Shown here: positions 1 to 7,200 of the stretch, piece by piece | How the letters are laid out: each line of letters opens with the position of its first letter | How positions within the stretch are numbered: position 1 is the stretch's first letter | Assembly: GCA_018818235.1 (NCBI GenBank) | Contig: JAHISE010000065.1 | Span: 1 to 16,845, forward strand | Source of the DNA: Patescibacteria group bacterium | Lineage (GTDB): Bacteria > Patescibacteriota > Gracilibacteria > Peribacterales > Peribacteraceae | Reading direction: 5' to 3' | Length of the DNA stretch: 16,845 bases | Program-made: the position numbers and the translations under genes | Notes under the pieces: generated by a model | Databases searched by the model: none | Seen by the model: the letters and a program-made list of their open reading frames with translations, nothing else | Told to the model about the DNA's origin: nothing

Positions 1-136
1 GAAGCAGAATCGGTATCACAAGACGTTCCAGGAATTCTTCGATGTAACGGTTTCCTTTTTCCAAAACATCGAGCGGTATAATCCGGAGTTACAGTCACTT
101 CTGTCAATGAAATTTGAGATTATTAAGTCAAACTAG
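1..136 (+). CDS. Partial transposase, C-terminal tail (probable IS630 family)
   Basis: The reading frame starting at base 2 is open from the window edge and ends at TAG 134-136, giving 44 residues. The tail has aromatic residues and the pattern H-K-TF-EFF--V--FF-NIE-Y--EL-SLL---F-II, which resembles the end of IS630/Tc1-like DDE transposases, where a short helix and a conserved SLL...F.II ending follow the catalytic core. The catalytic DDE residues would lie left of the window, so activity cannot be judged. The dispersed heptad repeat at 144-187 begins a few bases after the stop. The family call rests on a short tail and is tentative; that this is the 3' end of a real gene is more secure than the family. 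Confidence 0.5.
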   Translation, partial: KQNRYHKTFQEFFDVTVSFFQNIERYNPELQSLLSMKFEIIKSN

Positions 137-143
137 TATACCA

Positions 144-187
144 CTGTTGACTGTCGAAAGCGGAGCGTGTCGATTGTCGATTGTTAA
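144..187 (-). repeat. Dispersed heptad-type repeat, copy 1
   Basis: This segment carries, on the minus strand, the 20-base core GACACGCTCCGCTTTCGACA (152-171 as its complement), flanked by 7-bp words of the type TCGACAA/TCAACAG. The same core is exact at 3229-3248 in the opposite orientation and recurs with two substitutions at 12929-12948. It fills most of the gap between the transposase tail and the 3' end of the SLH-sortase gene. Confidence 0.85.
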
Positions 188-213
188 ATGCAAATAGCTA
201 CAAGCTGTATCCC

Positions 214-1470
214 CTATCTCAATGCAACAACATTGACCGGCAACGCATGTACAAGGTACCTCTGAGAAATAGAATCCGGAGGCCAACATGTATACAATAT
301 CAGCTCCTCCCCTGATCCGTTGTCCTGAAATTGACTCGTGTCGCTCGCATCAACGGCATGCTTGTGAGTAACCTCGTATGTGTAAAGTTTACCGTCATAA
401 GTTACATAGATCCTATCCCCTGCACTAAGTTTATTTGCCTGTCTGAATATCTTTGAATAATTGGATACATCCCAAGGATAGCTGGAAGAATGTCCATAGA
501 TCATAATCTTCCCACCCCCTCCCGGATATCCAAACAAATGACCCACTCCCTGTTGTAAGGGCTGAAGTACCCCGTCAGGAGTAAAAGGATCAAAAGGATG
601 AGTAATCGTCAGATCTGTGATACTAAGTGTCGGCATTGATACTGCGAAATATTGCTCGGAAGCATATTGCGGTAATACGGCAGGAACAGATGTGGATTGC
701 GGCACATTGATCGAACCACTTGGTTGAACTGCGAATATCTGAGATCTTGGTTGAGCAGTAATATATTGAGCAGGCTCTGGTCCGCCATAAGAAACCGATC
801 CTTCCGTATACACCTTATCCAGACGATACAAAAGATCGAAGAACCTTCCACGGGTAATGTACTGTCCAAGCTCAAGTCTTCCCAGATTCATTATCAAATT
901 CTTTGTAACCGCAGCATTTATATAAGGCGTAAACCATTCGTTGTCACGGTTCTGTATGTAAGGTGAAAGCTGAGCACCTTGCGAATTTCCTGTTTCGCCA
1001 TAAGCACGCAAAGCCATTGCAATCGCCTCTTCAACAGTCAGGTAATTTGCAGGACGAAAAGTTTGATCCGGATAACCCGTTAGTATATTTGCTTCAAATC
1101 CGGCCTCAACATAAGGTGTATACCATGTGCCCGTTGCAACGTCTCTGAACAAAGGAAGCGGTACAGCATTCTTTTTATACCAATCCACACGATCGGCAAC
1201 CCTAAGTCCCGCTACTACCTTCAGTGCTTCTGCTCGGTTTAATAAATTGTTTGGCAGACCATGTCCGTTCGAATATCCCTCGACCACTCCCTTATTACTC
1301 AGATATGTAAACGCAGCCTCGTAAGGAGTACCGGACGCATCCGAAAACTCCTGCGCATATGCAATTCGTGCCATCGCAAGGATTGCAAAGAAGCCGACAA
1401 ATACCTGAATATTTCTATACATTGGAAAGTGTAATATTTTAGCTTTTTTGGAGGGTTTGTCAATGGGCAT
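214..1470 (-). CDS. Secreted SLH-domain protein with C-terminal sortase domain
   Basis: The 418-residue protein starts with a hydrophobic export segment (about residues 20-39, ending ARIAYA-Q). Initiation at Met17 is an equally good alternative and would give a more typical signal peptide. Three SLH domains follow (about 41-90, 107-158 and 176-218), then a Pro/Ser/Gln-rich linker (about 225-280). Residues about 283-418 form a sortase fold with catalytic His327 (IYGHSS), Cys395 (LYTCWPP) and Arg404 (SQRYLVHA). Sortases are cysteine transpeptidases that join proteins carrying a sorting signal to a surface acceptor. SLH domains normally bind cell-wall polysaccharide, so this enzyme appears tethered through its N-terminal half and not by a membrane helix alone. 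No LPXTG-like substrate is seen in the window. No Shine-Dalgarno is seen at either start. The gene runs divergently from ychF. Sortase class is uncertain (D/E-like). Confidence 0.85.
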   Translation of the reverse strand: MPIDKPSKKAKILHFPMYRNIQVFVGFFAILAMARIAYAQEFSDASGTPYEAAFTYLSNKGVVEGYSNGHGLPNNLLNRAEALKVVAGLRVADRVDWYKKNAVPLPLFRDVATGTWYTPYVEAGFEANILTGYPDQTFRPANYLTVEEAIAMALRAYGETGNSQGAQLSPYIQNRDNEWFTPYINAAVTKNLIMNLGRLELGQYITRGRFFDLLYRLDKVYTEGSVSYGGPEPAQYITAQPRSQIFAVQPSGSINVPQSTSVPAVLPQYASEQYFAVSMPTLSITDLTITHPFDPFTPDGVLQPLQQGVGHLFGYPGGGGKIMIYGHSSSYPWDVSNYSKIFRQANKLSAGDRIYVTYDGKLYTYEVTHKHAVDASDTSQFQDNGSGEELILYTCWPPDSISQRYLVHALPVNVVALR

Positions 1471-1528
1471 AAGATGCTATAATTTGCATAGAATAAGGTA
1501 TTCTGATGATAATTTCGACCTGAGTATT

Positions 1529-1620
1529 GGAATACTGGAATATTTGAATATTGGGGTTATGAAGAGCATATATGAAGCTTGATATCACTTTAGACCAATA
1601 TTCCAATATTCGAGTATTCC
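1529..1620. repeat. Inverted repeat built of 8-bp units upstream of ychF
   Basis: Two 26-bp arms, 1529-1554 and 1595-1620, are reverse complements at 24 of 26 positions, with a 40-bp spacer. Each arm is itself a degenerate array of an 8-bp word of the type GGAATATT / AATATTCC. The right arm ends two bases before a TATAAT hexamer, so it overlaps the expected -35 region of the ychF promoter. The gap 1471-1646 between the divergent genes contains no other gene. Confidence 0.85.
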
Positions 1621-1621
1621 T

Positions 1622-1627
1622 TATAAT
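1622..1627 (+). promoter_or_regulatory. Candidate -10 box for ychF
   Basis: A perfect TATAAT lies 19 bases before the ychF start codon. Transcription would begin near 1634, leaving a leader of about 13 bases with no Shine-Dalgarno. No good TTGACA-like -35 is visible at 16-18 bp; that place is occupied by the inverted-repeat arm. The hexamer is AT-rich and could be chance. Confidence 0.4.
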
Positions 1628-1646
1628 GCTGTATCATCATCCATGT

Positions 1647-2741
1647 ATGGCACTTAAGGTAGGAATCATCGGCCTCCCCAACGTCGGCAAATCGACTTTA
1701 TTCAATGCACTTACCAAAACACGTGGAGCTAACGCAAGCAATTTTCCCTTTTGTACAATTGATCCGAATATAGGAATAGTGGAAGTCCCTGACGAAAGAT
1801 TGGATAAAATCACAGAAATAGTAAAACCTGCAAAAGTTGTTCCGGCCACAGTGGAATTTGTGGACATTGCAGGACTTGTTAAAGGTGCACATAAAGGTGA
1901 AGGTTTGGGCAATCAATTCCTCGGAGCAATAAGAGAGATGAATGCTCTGTGCCACATCGTAAGATTTTTTGAAGGTAATGACATAACACATGTGGAAGGG
2001 AGTGTTGATCCCAAGCGTGATCGCGAAACCATAGAAACCGAACTCTGCCTCTCGGACCTTCAAACCATAGAAAACAGAATAGATCGGATTGGAGGTGCAG
2101 CAAGGACAGGAGATAAAACCAGACAAAAAGAAGTCGACGTTTTGGATAAATTAAAAGCAGCGCTTGATAACACTCTGTTCGCATCAACAGTTGAACTTAA
2201 CGAAGATGACGACCTGATTAGACAAAGCTTAAGTCTGCTGACAAGTAAACCAATTATCTATGCCGCAAATGTTTCCGAGGATCAGATGCATACACTTGGA
2301 ATTGATGAAGCACGAGAGATGCTCGGAGTTCCGGAAGACACAGAAGTAATAGTAGTATCCGCAAAAATAGAAGAAGATCTGCAAGACCTTACGCCGGAAG
2401 AAGCCACCGAATTCCTCGAGGATCTTGCTGTTACTTCATCAGGTCTTAACCGTCTAATTAACGCAGCTTACTTCACTCTTGGATACATCACATACTTTAC
2501 AGCAGGACCAAAAGAAGCCAGAGCATGGACTATTCATAAAGGCGACACAGCGCCCAAGGCAGCAGGCGTTATCCATACTGATTTTGAAAGAGGATTCATC
2601 CGTGCGGAGACAATTGGCTATGATGATTTTATTGAGTTTGGCGGAGAACTTGGTGCAAAAGAACAAGGAAAGATGCGATCAGAAGGCAAAAGTTATGTTG
2701 TTAAAGATGGAGATGTTATGTTGTTTAAATTTAACGTCTGA
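1647..2741 (+). CDS. ychF: Redox-regulated P-loop ATPase/GTPase YchF (OLA1 family)
   Basis: This is a cytoplasmic, ribosome-associated P-loop NTPase of the Obg/OLA1 family, which favours ATP in characterised members. I chose the ATG at 1647 because the protein then begins MALKVGIIGLPNVGKST and is 364 residues, the usual family length. The frame is open further upstream to 1572, but that extension lies in the inverted-repeat arm. Visible motifs: Walker A GLPNVGKS at residues 9-16, switch II DIAGL at 73-77, the family's degenerate G4 motif (YAANVSE in place of NKxD), and the C-terminal TGS domain with TAGPKEARAW and AAGVIHTDFERGFIRAE. The last base overlaps the RNHCP gene (TGATG), implying translational coupling. 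The usual bacterial neighbour pth is not present here. Confidence 0.97.
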   Translation: MALKVGIIGLPNVGKSTLFNALTKTRGANASNFPFCTIDPNIGIVEVPDERLDKITEIVKPAKVVPATVEFVDIAGLVKGAHKGEGLGNQFLGAIREMNALCHIVRFFEGNDITHVEGSVDPKRDRETIETELCLSDLQTIENRIDRIGGAARTGDKTRQKEVDVLDKLKAALDNTLFASTVELNEDDDLIRQSLSLLTSKPIIYAANVSEDQMHTLGIDEAREMLGVPEDTEVIVVSAKIEEDLQDLTPEEATEFLEDLAVTSSGLNRLINAAYFTLGYITYFTAGPKEARAWTIHKGDTAPKAAGVIHTDFERGFIRAETIGYDDFIEFGGELGAKEQGKMRSEGKSYVVKDGDVMLFKFNV

Positions 2742-3037
2742 TGACCTTTATAGCCCGCCAAGAACCATTCGTCTGTGAGCATTGCTCTGCTCAGGTTAAT
2801 CCTCTCGAAAAGGGTACCTATCGCAACCACTGTCCTCATTGCTTATTTTCCAAACACGTAGATCTGGAATGTCCGGGAGATCGCAAGTCCCCTTGTGGAG
2901 GATTGATGAGGCCTGTATCACTTGATCAAAGCGGGAAGAAAGGATGGGTGATACTTCATGAATGTTTGATATGTGGAAAGAGGATTAATAATAAGGCGGC
3001 GGAAGATGATGATTTGGAATCATTTACGCCATTATAA
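2741..3037 (+). CDS. RNHCP-domain zinc-ribbon protein
   Basis: The 98-residue protein contains the signature YRNHCPHCLFSKHVD (residues 27-41) that names the RNHCP family. Probable zinc ligands come as pairs: Cys12/Cys15, Cys31/Cys34 with His39, and Cys75/Cys78, with further Cys44 and Cys52. The molecular role of the family is not known; the cysteine layout suggests a zinc ribbon that binds nucleic acid or ribosome parts. The start codon overlaps the ychF stop by one base, so the two are almost certainly one transcript, which puts it next to a translation-associated NTPase. The C-terminal end (about residues 86-94) is acidic. No terminator is seen after it. Confidence 0.93.
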   Translation: MTFIARQEPFVCEHCSAQVNPLEKGTYRNHCPHCLFSKHVDLECPGDRKSPCGGLMRPVSLDQSGKKGWVILHECLICGKRINNKAAEDDDLESFTPL

Positions 3038-3165
3038 ACGTTTAACATAAAATCCTGATACATTTATTTGTTCACATTTTATCCCTTTTGCAAGACCAAT
3101 TAAGCCATATCACTTGAAATGCTTTATGAATTATAGGAAGATTGCCGTCCCTTCCCCCTATCACA

Positions 3166-3219
3166 ATGAAAGCATTTCTTTTGGTGGCTGTGTTTGGAGT
3201 CCTTATGATTAGTTTTTGA
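3166..3219 (+). pseudogene. Signal-peptide-like ORF cut off by a repeat
   Basis: ATG 3166 opens a frame encoding MKAFLLVAVFGVLMISF and stops at TGA 3217-3219. The residues are those of a classic secretion signal core with a positive N-terminus. The stop coincides with the first bases of the dispersed repeat starting at about 3217, so this looks like the 5' remnant of a secreted-protein gene whose remainder was lost at the repeat. It could also be a chance hydrophobic frame; there is no Shine-Dalgarno. Confidence 0.35.
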
Positions 3220-3262
3220 TCGACAGTCGACACGCTCCGCTTTCGACAATCAACAATCGACT
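3217..3262 (+). repeat. Dispersed heptad-type repeat, copy 2
   Basis: The core GACACGCTCCGCTTTCGACA (3229-3248) is identical to the complement of 152-171. It is flanked on the left by TCGACAG and on the right by TCGACAA, TCAACAA and TCGACTG, a 7-bp periodic array. The orientation is opposite to copy 1. Confidence 0.85.
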
Positions 3263-3281
3263 GCATGCCTACTACGCTGAT

Positions 3282-3338
3282 TCATCCAAATGAACTCAAA
3301 TACTTGTCTGTAACGGAAAGCTGCGGCTTTCCGCTGCG
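3282..3338 (-). pseudogene. Duplicated in-frame tail of the downstream hypothetical gene
   Basis: Reading minus-strand codons past the TAA (3341-3339) of the hypothetical gene gives 18 codons ending in SVTDKYLSSFG and TGA at 3284-3282. The real gene ends in SFTEKYLSSFG and TAA. The two tails are in the same frame but use different synonymous codons (CTG/TTG, TCT/AGT) and different stops. It appears to be the surviving 3' end of a former tandem paralogue, joined at a hairpin element. Confidence 0.6.
3314..3333. repeat. Palindromic hairpin, diverged member of the AGCGGAAGAT family
   Basis: Arms CGGAAAGC and GCTTTCCG pair perfectly over 8 bp around a 4-base loop, TGCG. The right side continues as CTGCG, matching the flank of the related element at 3470-3493 (TTCCGCTGCG). 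It lies between the stop codon of the hypothetical gene and the duplicated tail. Confidence 0.7.
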
Positions 3339-3758
3339 TTATCCAAATGAAGACAGATACTTTTCAGTAAAAGATGGTTTTATAGGAATCTTCTCACCCA
3401 CATTCCCTTCCGGCGAAACAACAATTTGATCCTGATGTGACTCGGGGTTTTCTTCAACAGAAATATTAAAGCGGAAGATATCGATCTTCCGCTGCGCTTC
3501 TGATTGTTCAAGTACTTCCTCAATCCCATTCGCATCAATATCTTCCTGAATTTGCTTTTTTAATTCTTCTTTTATCTTTGGCTCTGTTTTCAAACTAAAA
3601 CTGAGGTTAGCATATGACTCACTGACTTTTAGCTCCCTCTCCAGATCTTCAGGCCCCTTAACTTTTTCACGCAATCGCTCGTAAGCTTCTGGGCTGCGAA
3701 GCTTCGCTCGAATCTTTGCTTTTTCATTCGATGGAAGTAGATCGAGGTAGTGGGACAT
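3339..3758 (-). CDS. Hypothetical protein, charged and mostly helical
   Basis: I do not recognise the function. The 139-residue protein has no signal peptide, membrane segment or cysteine. Residues 1-75 are rich in Lys, Glu, Arg and Leu in helix-like spacing (for example KLRSPEAYERLREKVKGPED at 19-38) and could form a helical hairpin or coiled coil. Residues 98-139 are more beta-like with Pro/Gly and end in KYLSSFG. Residues about 89-97 (QRKIDIFRF) are encoded by a perfect palindromic element (3470-3493), so this piece was probably acquired by insertion. The gene is minus strand, separated from the four-helix gene by a heptad array, and is followed in frame by a second copy of its own tail. 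No Shine-Dalgarno is seen at 3758. That it is a real gene is supported by that duplicated, synonymously diverged tail. Confidence 0.7.
   Translation of the reverse strand: MSHYLDLLPSNEKAKIRAKLRSPEAYERLREKVKGPEDLERELKVSESYANLSFSLKTEPKIKEELKKQIQEDIDANGIEEVLEQSEAQRKIDIFRFNISVEENPESHQDQIVVSPEGNVGEKIPIKPSFTEKYLSSFG
3470..3493. repeat. Palindromic element inside a coding sequence
   Basis: Arms AGCGGAAGAT (3470-3479) and ATCTTCCGCT (3484-3493) pair perfectly over 10 bp with a 4-base loop. The same arms occur at 13854-13899 (9 bp, without the outer A/T pair) and 14100-14133. The element is read through in frame by the hypothetical gene. Confidence 0.85.
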
Positions 3759-3770
3759 GACAACAGTTTA

Positions 3771-3803
3771 GTTAACTAGTTTCTAGTTGACTAGTTACAA
3801 GTT
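3771..3803 (-). repeat. Left heptad array / inverted repeat of the four-helix cassette
   Basis: A degenerate 7-8 bp periodic array of the word AGTTAACT / AGTTGACT. The inner 18 bases, GTTGACTAGTTACAAGTT (3786-3803), are the exact reverse complement of 4233-4250 on the other side of the four-helix gene. The arm ends four bases after the gene's stop codon. Confidence 0.85.
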
Positions 3804-3806
3804 ATC

Positions 3807-4211
3807 TCATTTATTAGAAACATTTACTGTTCTCTTTGTTTTTTGATCTAGTTTTTGTAGATAACGAATTAAATTCGTAATCATTCGCCCAATATATCTT
3901 GTCTGCTCGGACAATTTATCAAATTCATCACTTGAAATATATTCTTCATCAATAGCATCATGTAAATGTGATCTTACTTCTGATACTGATTTCCGTGAAT
4001 GACCCAAATATTGAATAAAATCAGGATAAGTTAAGGCCTCACTTCCCTCAGCAATGTTTGCTGAAACAGATCGTGAAGCTCTGGTAATCTGATCTACAAA
4101 TGCAAAATCTCTTTTTACATTGCTGCGCTTGCATATTTCACGAATTGCTTTCACAAGCTTTCGACTTTCTTTCCATGCATCAATATCTTCGAATGATTTA
4201 AACGTACTCAT
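3807..4211 (-). CDS. Four-helix-bundle protein (S23 / IVS-type, Avd-like fold)
   Basis: The 134-residue protein matches the four-helix-bundle family first seen in open frames within 23S rRNA intervening sequences: the N-terminal DIDAWKESRKLV, the central QITRASRSVSANIAEGSEA (about residues 41-59), then F-QYLGHSRKSVSEVRSHL (about 65-83) and a C-terminal helix with the IGRMITNLIRYL pattern. The bundle is related to the accessory protein Avd of diversity-generating retroelements, but no reverse transcriptase or template repeat is in the window. Its function is unknown; the basic surface suggests nucleic-acid binding. It stands alone between two heptad arrays whose inner 18 bp are perfect inverted repeats. 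A G-rich GGGTGG a few bases before the ATG is the nearest thing to a Shine-Dalgarno in this stretch. Confidence 0.9.
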   Translation of the reverse strand: MSTFKSFEDIDAWKESRKLVKAIREICKRSNVKRDFAFVDQITRASRSVSANIAEGSEALTYPDFIQYLGHSRKSVSEVRSHLHDAIDEEYISSDEFDKLSEQTRYIGRMITNLIRYLQKLDQKTKRTVNVSNK

Positions 4212-4232
4212 AAGCCACCCACTTAATCATCA

Positions 4233-4267
4233 AACTTGTAACTAGTCAACCAGTTAACTAATTAACT
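4233..4267 (+). repeat. Right heptad array / inverted repeat of the four-helix cassette
   Basis: AACTTGTAACTAGTCAAC (4233-4250) mirrors 3786-3803 exactly. It continues as CAGTTAACTAATTAACTA, whereas the left array has one additional 7-bp unit at this point, the signature of gain or loss of a whole repeat word. The last codons and TAA stop of nrdJ (4264-4262) lie in this array. Confidence 0.85.
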
Positions 4268-7200
4268 ACACCCCGACGTCCCCCCGCAATCCAAACAAAC
4301 CTCACAACTCCCATTAGCTTTGACTCGTAAGCTCCCACAATTCCCACACATAGAACCCGTGAACCCCTGCTGACGAGCTATCTGGATTTTGGTTTCGACT
4401 ATGGCGACCTCTTCCGATGCCTCTTCACATTCCTCCTTATTCTTTTCATTGAGTGTTACTTCAAAATTTGGCGGATCTGCCTGCGACCCTTCATCCACAA
4501 TCGGAAGCCTCATGGCAAATGCGTCTTTGCTCTTGGTGCCCTCGGTGTATGCAATCTCCACAAGCTCCTTATTATGGAACTGCTCTGCCTTTTCTCTCGG
4601 TAGAAATTTGAGTGCCAACCATCTGCCAAGATAGTCCATAAGACTTTTTACCATCGGTATCTCTTTATTTATAGTCATTCCCATTGGCTCAAAACGTGTG
4701 CGTGCCAGTTTTGCACAAAGAACTTCCAAAGGAACTCCATATTGCAGGTTCATAGAAAGAGACAGTGCCAGAGTATCCATGACTCCGGAGAGTGTTGATC
4801 CTTCTTTGCTCATCTTTATAAATATTTCACCGGGTGTTCCATCTTCATAAAGACCAACATGCAAATACCCTTCATGACCTGCAACTGAAAATTTGTGAGT
4901 GATAGACATCCTCTCATCAGGCAATTTCCTTCGACGAGGTACTTCCTTAATGACTATCTTTTCTACCACCTCCCTTTCATCTATTCCCTCCTTTCCCTCC
5001 TTTTTCTCTTTCTTCCCCGCCGATGCACTCAACGGTTGACTCAACTTACACCCATCCCTGTAAATCGCATTTGCCTTTAGCCCCAACTTCCATCCCAATA
5101 AATAAGCTTCCTTGACATCCTCAACAGTCGCTTCGTTAGGAAGGTTGATGGTTTTGGAAATGGAACCGGTGATAAATGGCTGAACTGCAGCCATCATTCT
5201 TATGTGGCCTTCGGTTGTGATTAGCCTTTTGCCTTCTTTGCCACACTTGCTTGCACAATCAAAAACAGGAAGATGCTCCTCCTTTACATATGGAGCATTT
5301 TCTACTGTCATGTGACCGCAAATAAAAGTATTTGCCTCCTCGATCTGATCGGAAGAGAAATCAAGCTCTTTGAGTAAATTGAAACCCGGATCGGAGGTTT
5401 GCTGAGGACTGAATCCCAATCGCTTAAGTGTTTCCTCTCCCAGAACAACATTATTAAAAGCAAATTTAAGATCAAAAACAGTCGGAAGATTTTGTTCTAC
5501 TTTTGCAATGTCTTCATCCGTAAAGCCTTTTTCTTTGAGTGACTGCCTGTTTATATGCGGAGCTCCTTCCAGCGAAAGAGTTCCTATTACATACTTCATG
5601 ATGTCATTTATTTCCTGCCCGGAATAACCAAGCATTTTTAGAGCAGCAGGAACAGACTGATTAACAATCTTCATATATCCACCACCTGATAGCTTTTTGA
5701 ATTTAACCAAAGCAAAATCCGGCTCGACCCCCGTTGTATCACAATCCATTAGCAAACCGATTGTTCCGGTTGGAGCCAATACGGATACTTGTGCATTTCG
5801 AAATCCATATTTCTCTCCTTGTGCCAAAGCACGATCCCAACACTCCTTTGCCGATTGCAAAATATCGGAAGGACAAACCTTCTGGTCTATTCCAACAGGA
5901 ATAACATTCAGATCTTCATATTCCACAGCCGGTGCAGCATAAGCAGCACGACGATGGTTGCGAATTACTTTTAGCATATATTCTTTATTCCGATCGTATG
6001 CAGGAAATGATCCCAGACTCTTCGCCATCTCCGCCGAAGTCGCGTACGACTCACCGGTTAGTATTGCAGTTATAGCACTGGCAATCGCTCTGCCTTGCTC
6101 CGAGTCGTATGGAATGCCCATGCGCATAAGCATCGCACCAAGGTTCGCATATCCCAAACCAAGAGTACGAAATTCGTAACTAAGACGGGCAATCTCCTCA
6201 CTTGGAAACTGTGCCATAAGAACCGAAATCTCCAAGACTATTGTCCATAATCTGACTGCATGTTTGAATTTTTCAATTTCAAAAGTTTTATGTTCAGCGT
6301 CATAGAACTTCATCAAATTCAAAGAAGCCAAGTTACACGCAGTGTTATCCAAAAACATATACTCACTGCATGGATTACTTGCATTGATTCGACCATCGAC
6401 CGGACACGTATGCCAATCATTAATTGATGTGTCGTACTGAACACCCGGATCCGCACATGCCCATGCCGCATAACCTATCTTTTCCCAAAGTTCGCGCGCG
6501 CGCAGTGTTTTACAAGAAACAGGATCTTTACCTTCTTTCTGAGATTTTTTGAGCTCTGTGCGCCAGAACAAATTCCAATCTCCATCTTTTTCTACCGCTG
6601 CGAAGAAATTGTGTGGAATCCTGATTGAATTATTTGAATTCTGACCGGACACAGTTTGATACGCTTCACTGTTAAAATCCGTTGAGTAACCACAGTCCGC
6701 CATTGCTGCAACTTTCTTTTCTTCATTCACCTTCCAATCAATAAACTGTTCAATATCCGGATGATCCAGATTAAGACAAACCATTTTTGCAGCTCTGCGT
6801 GTTGTACCACCGGACTTGATTGCACCTGCGGCACGATCACCGATTTTAAGAAAACTCATAAGACCCGAACTCATCCCCCCACCGGAAAGCGGTTCACCAT
6901 TACCGCGAATCTTAGAAAAGTTTGTACCGGTCCCCGATCCATATTTAAATAAACGAGCTTCGCGAACCCAAAGATCCATTATTCCACCTGGGTTAACCAT
7001 GTCGTCATCCACTGATTGGATAAAGCATGCATGAGGTTGTGGATGAGTGTAAGCATCCTTGCTCTTTGTAACTTTGCCACCTGCGGCAGGATCACAGAAA
7101 TAATGACCTTGTGGAGGACCTGTTATTCCGTATTCCTGATTTAGTCCGGTATTAAACCACTGAGGACTGTTTGGTGCAGCCATTTGGTGAACCAGCATGT

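Larger units (their letters stand above)
3038..3338. other. Intergenic stretch with gene remnants and repeats
   Basis: There is no complete gene in these 301 bases. They hold AT-rich sequence, a 17-codon signal-peptide-like fragment (3166-3219), a dispersed heptad repeat (3217-3262), a duplicated gene tail (3282-3338, minus strand) and a hairpin (3314-3333). No tRNA or convincing terminator is visible. Confidence 0.7.

Noticed and set aside
1572..1646. 25-codon N-terminal extension of ychF
   Set aside because: It lies in the inverted-repeat arm and makes the protein longer than the family; the Met at 1647 fits the family start.
1698..2126. 142-codon minus-strand frame within ychF
   Set aside because: Antisense to the G domain of ychF, without any recognisable motif.
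3807..4211. Diversity-generating retroelement accessory gene (avd)
   Set aside because: The fold is related, but no reverse transcriptase, template repeat or variable-repeat target gene is visible nearby.
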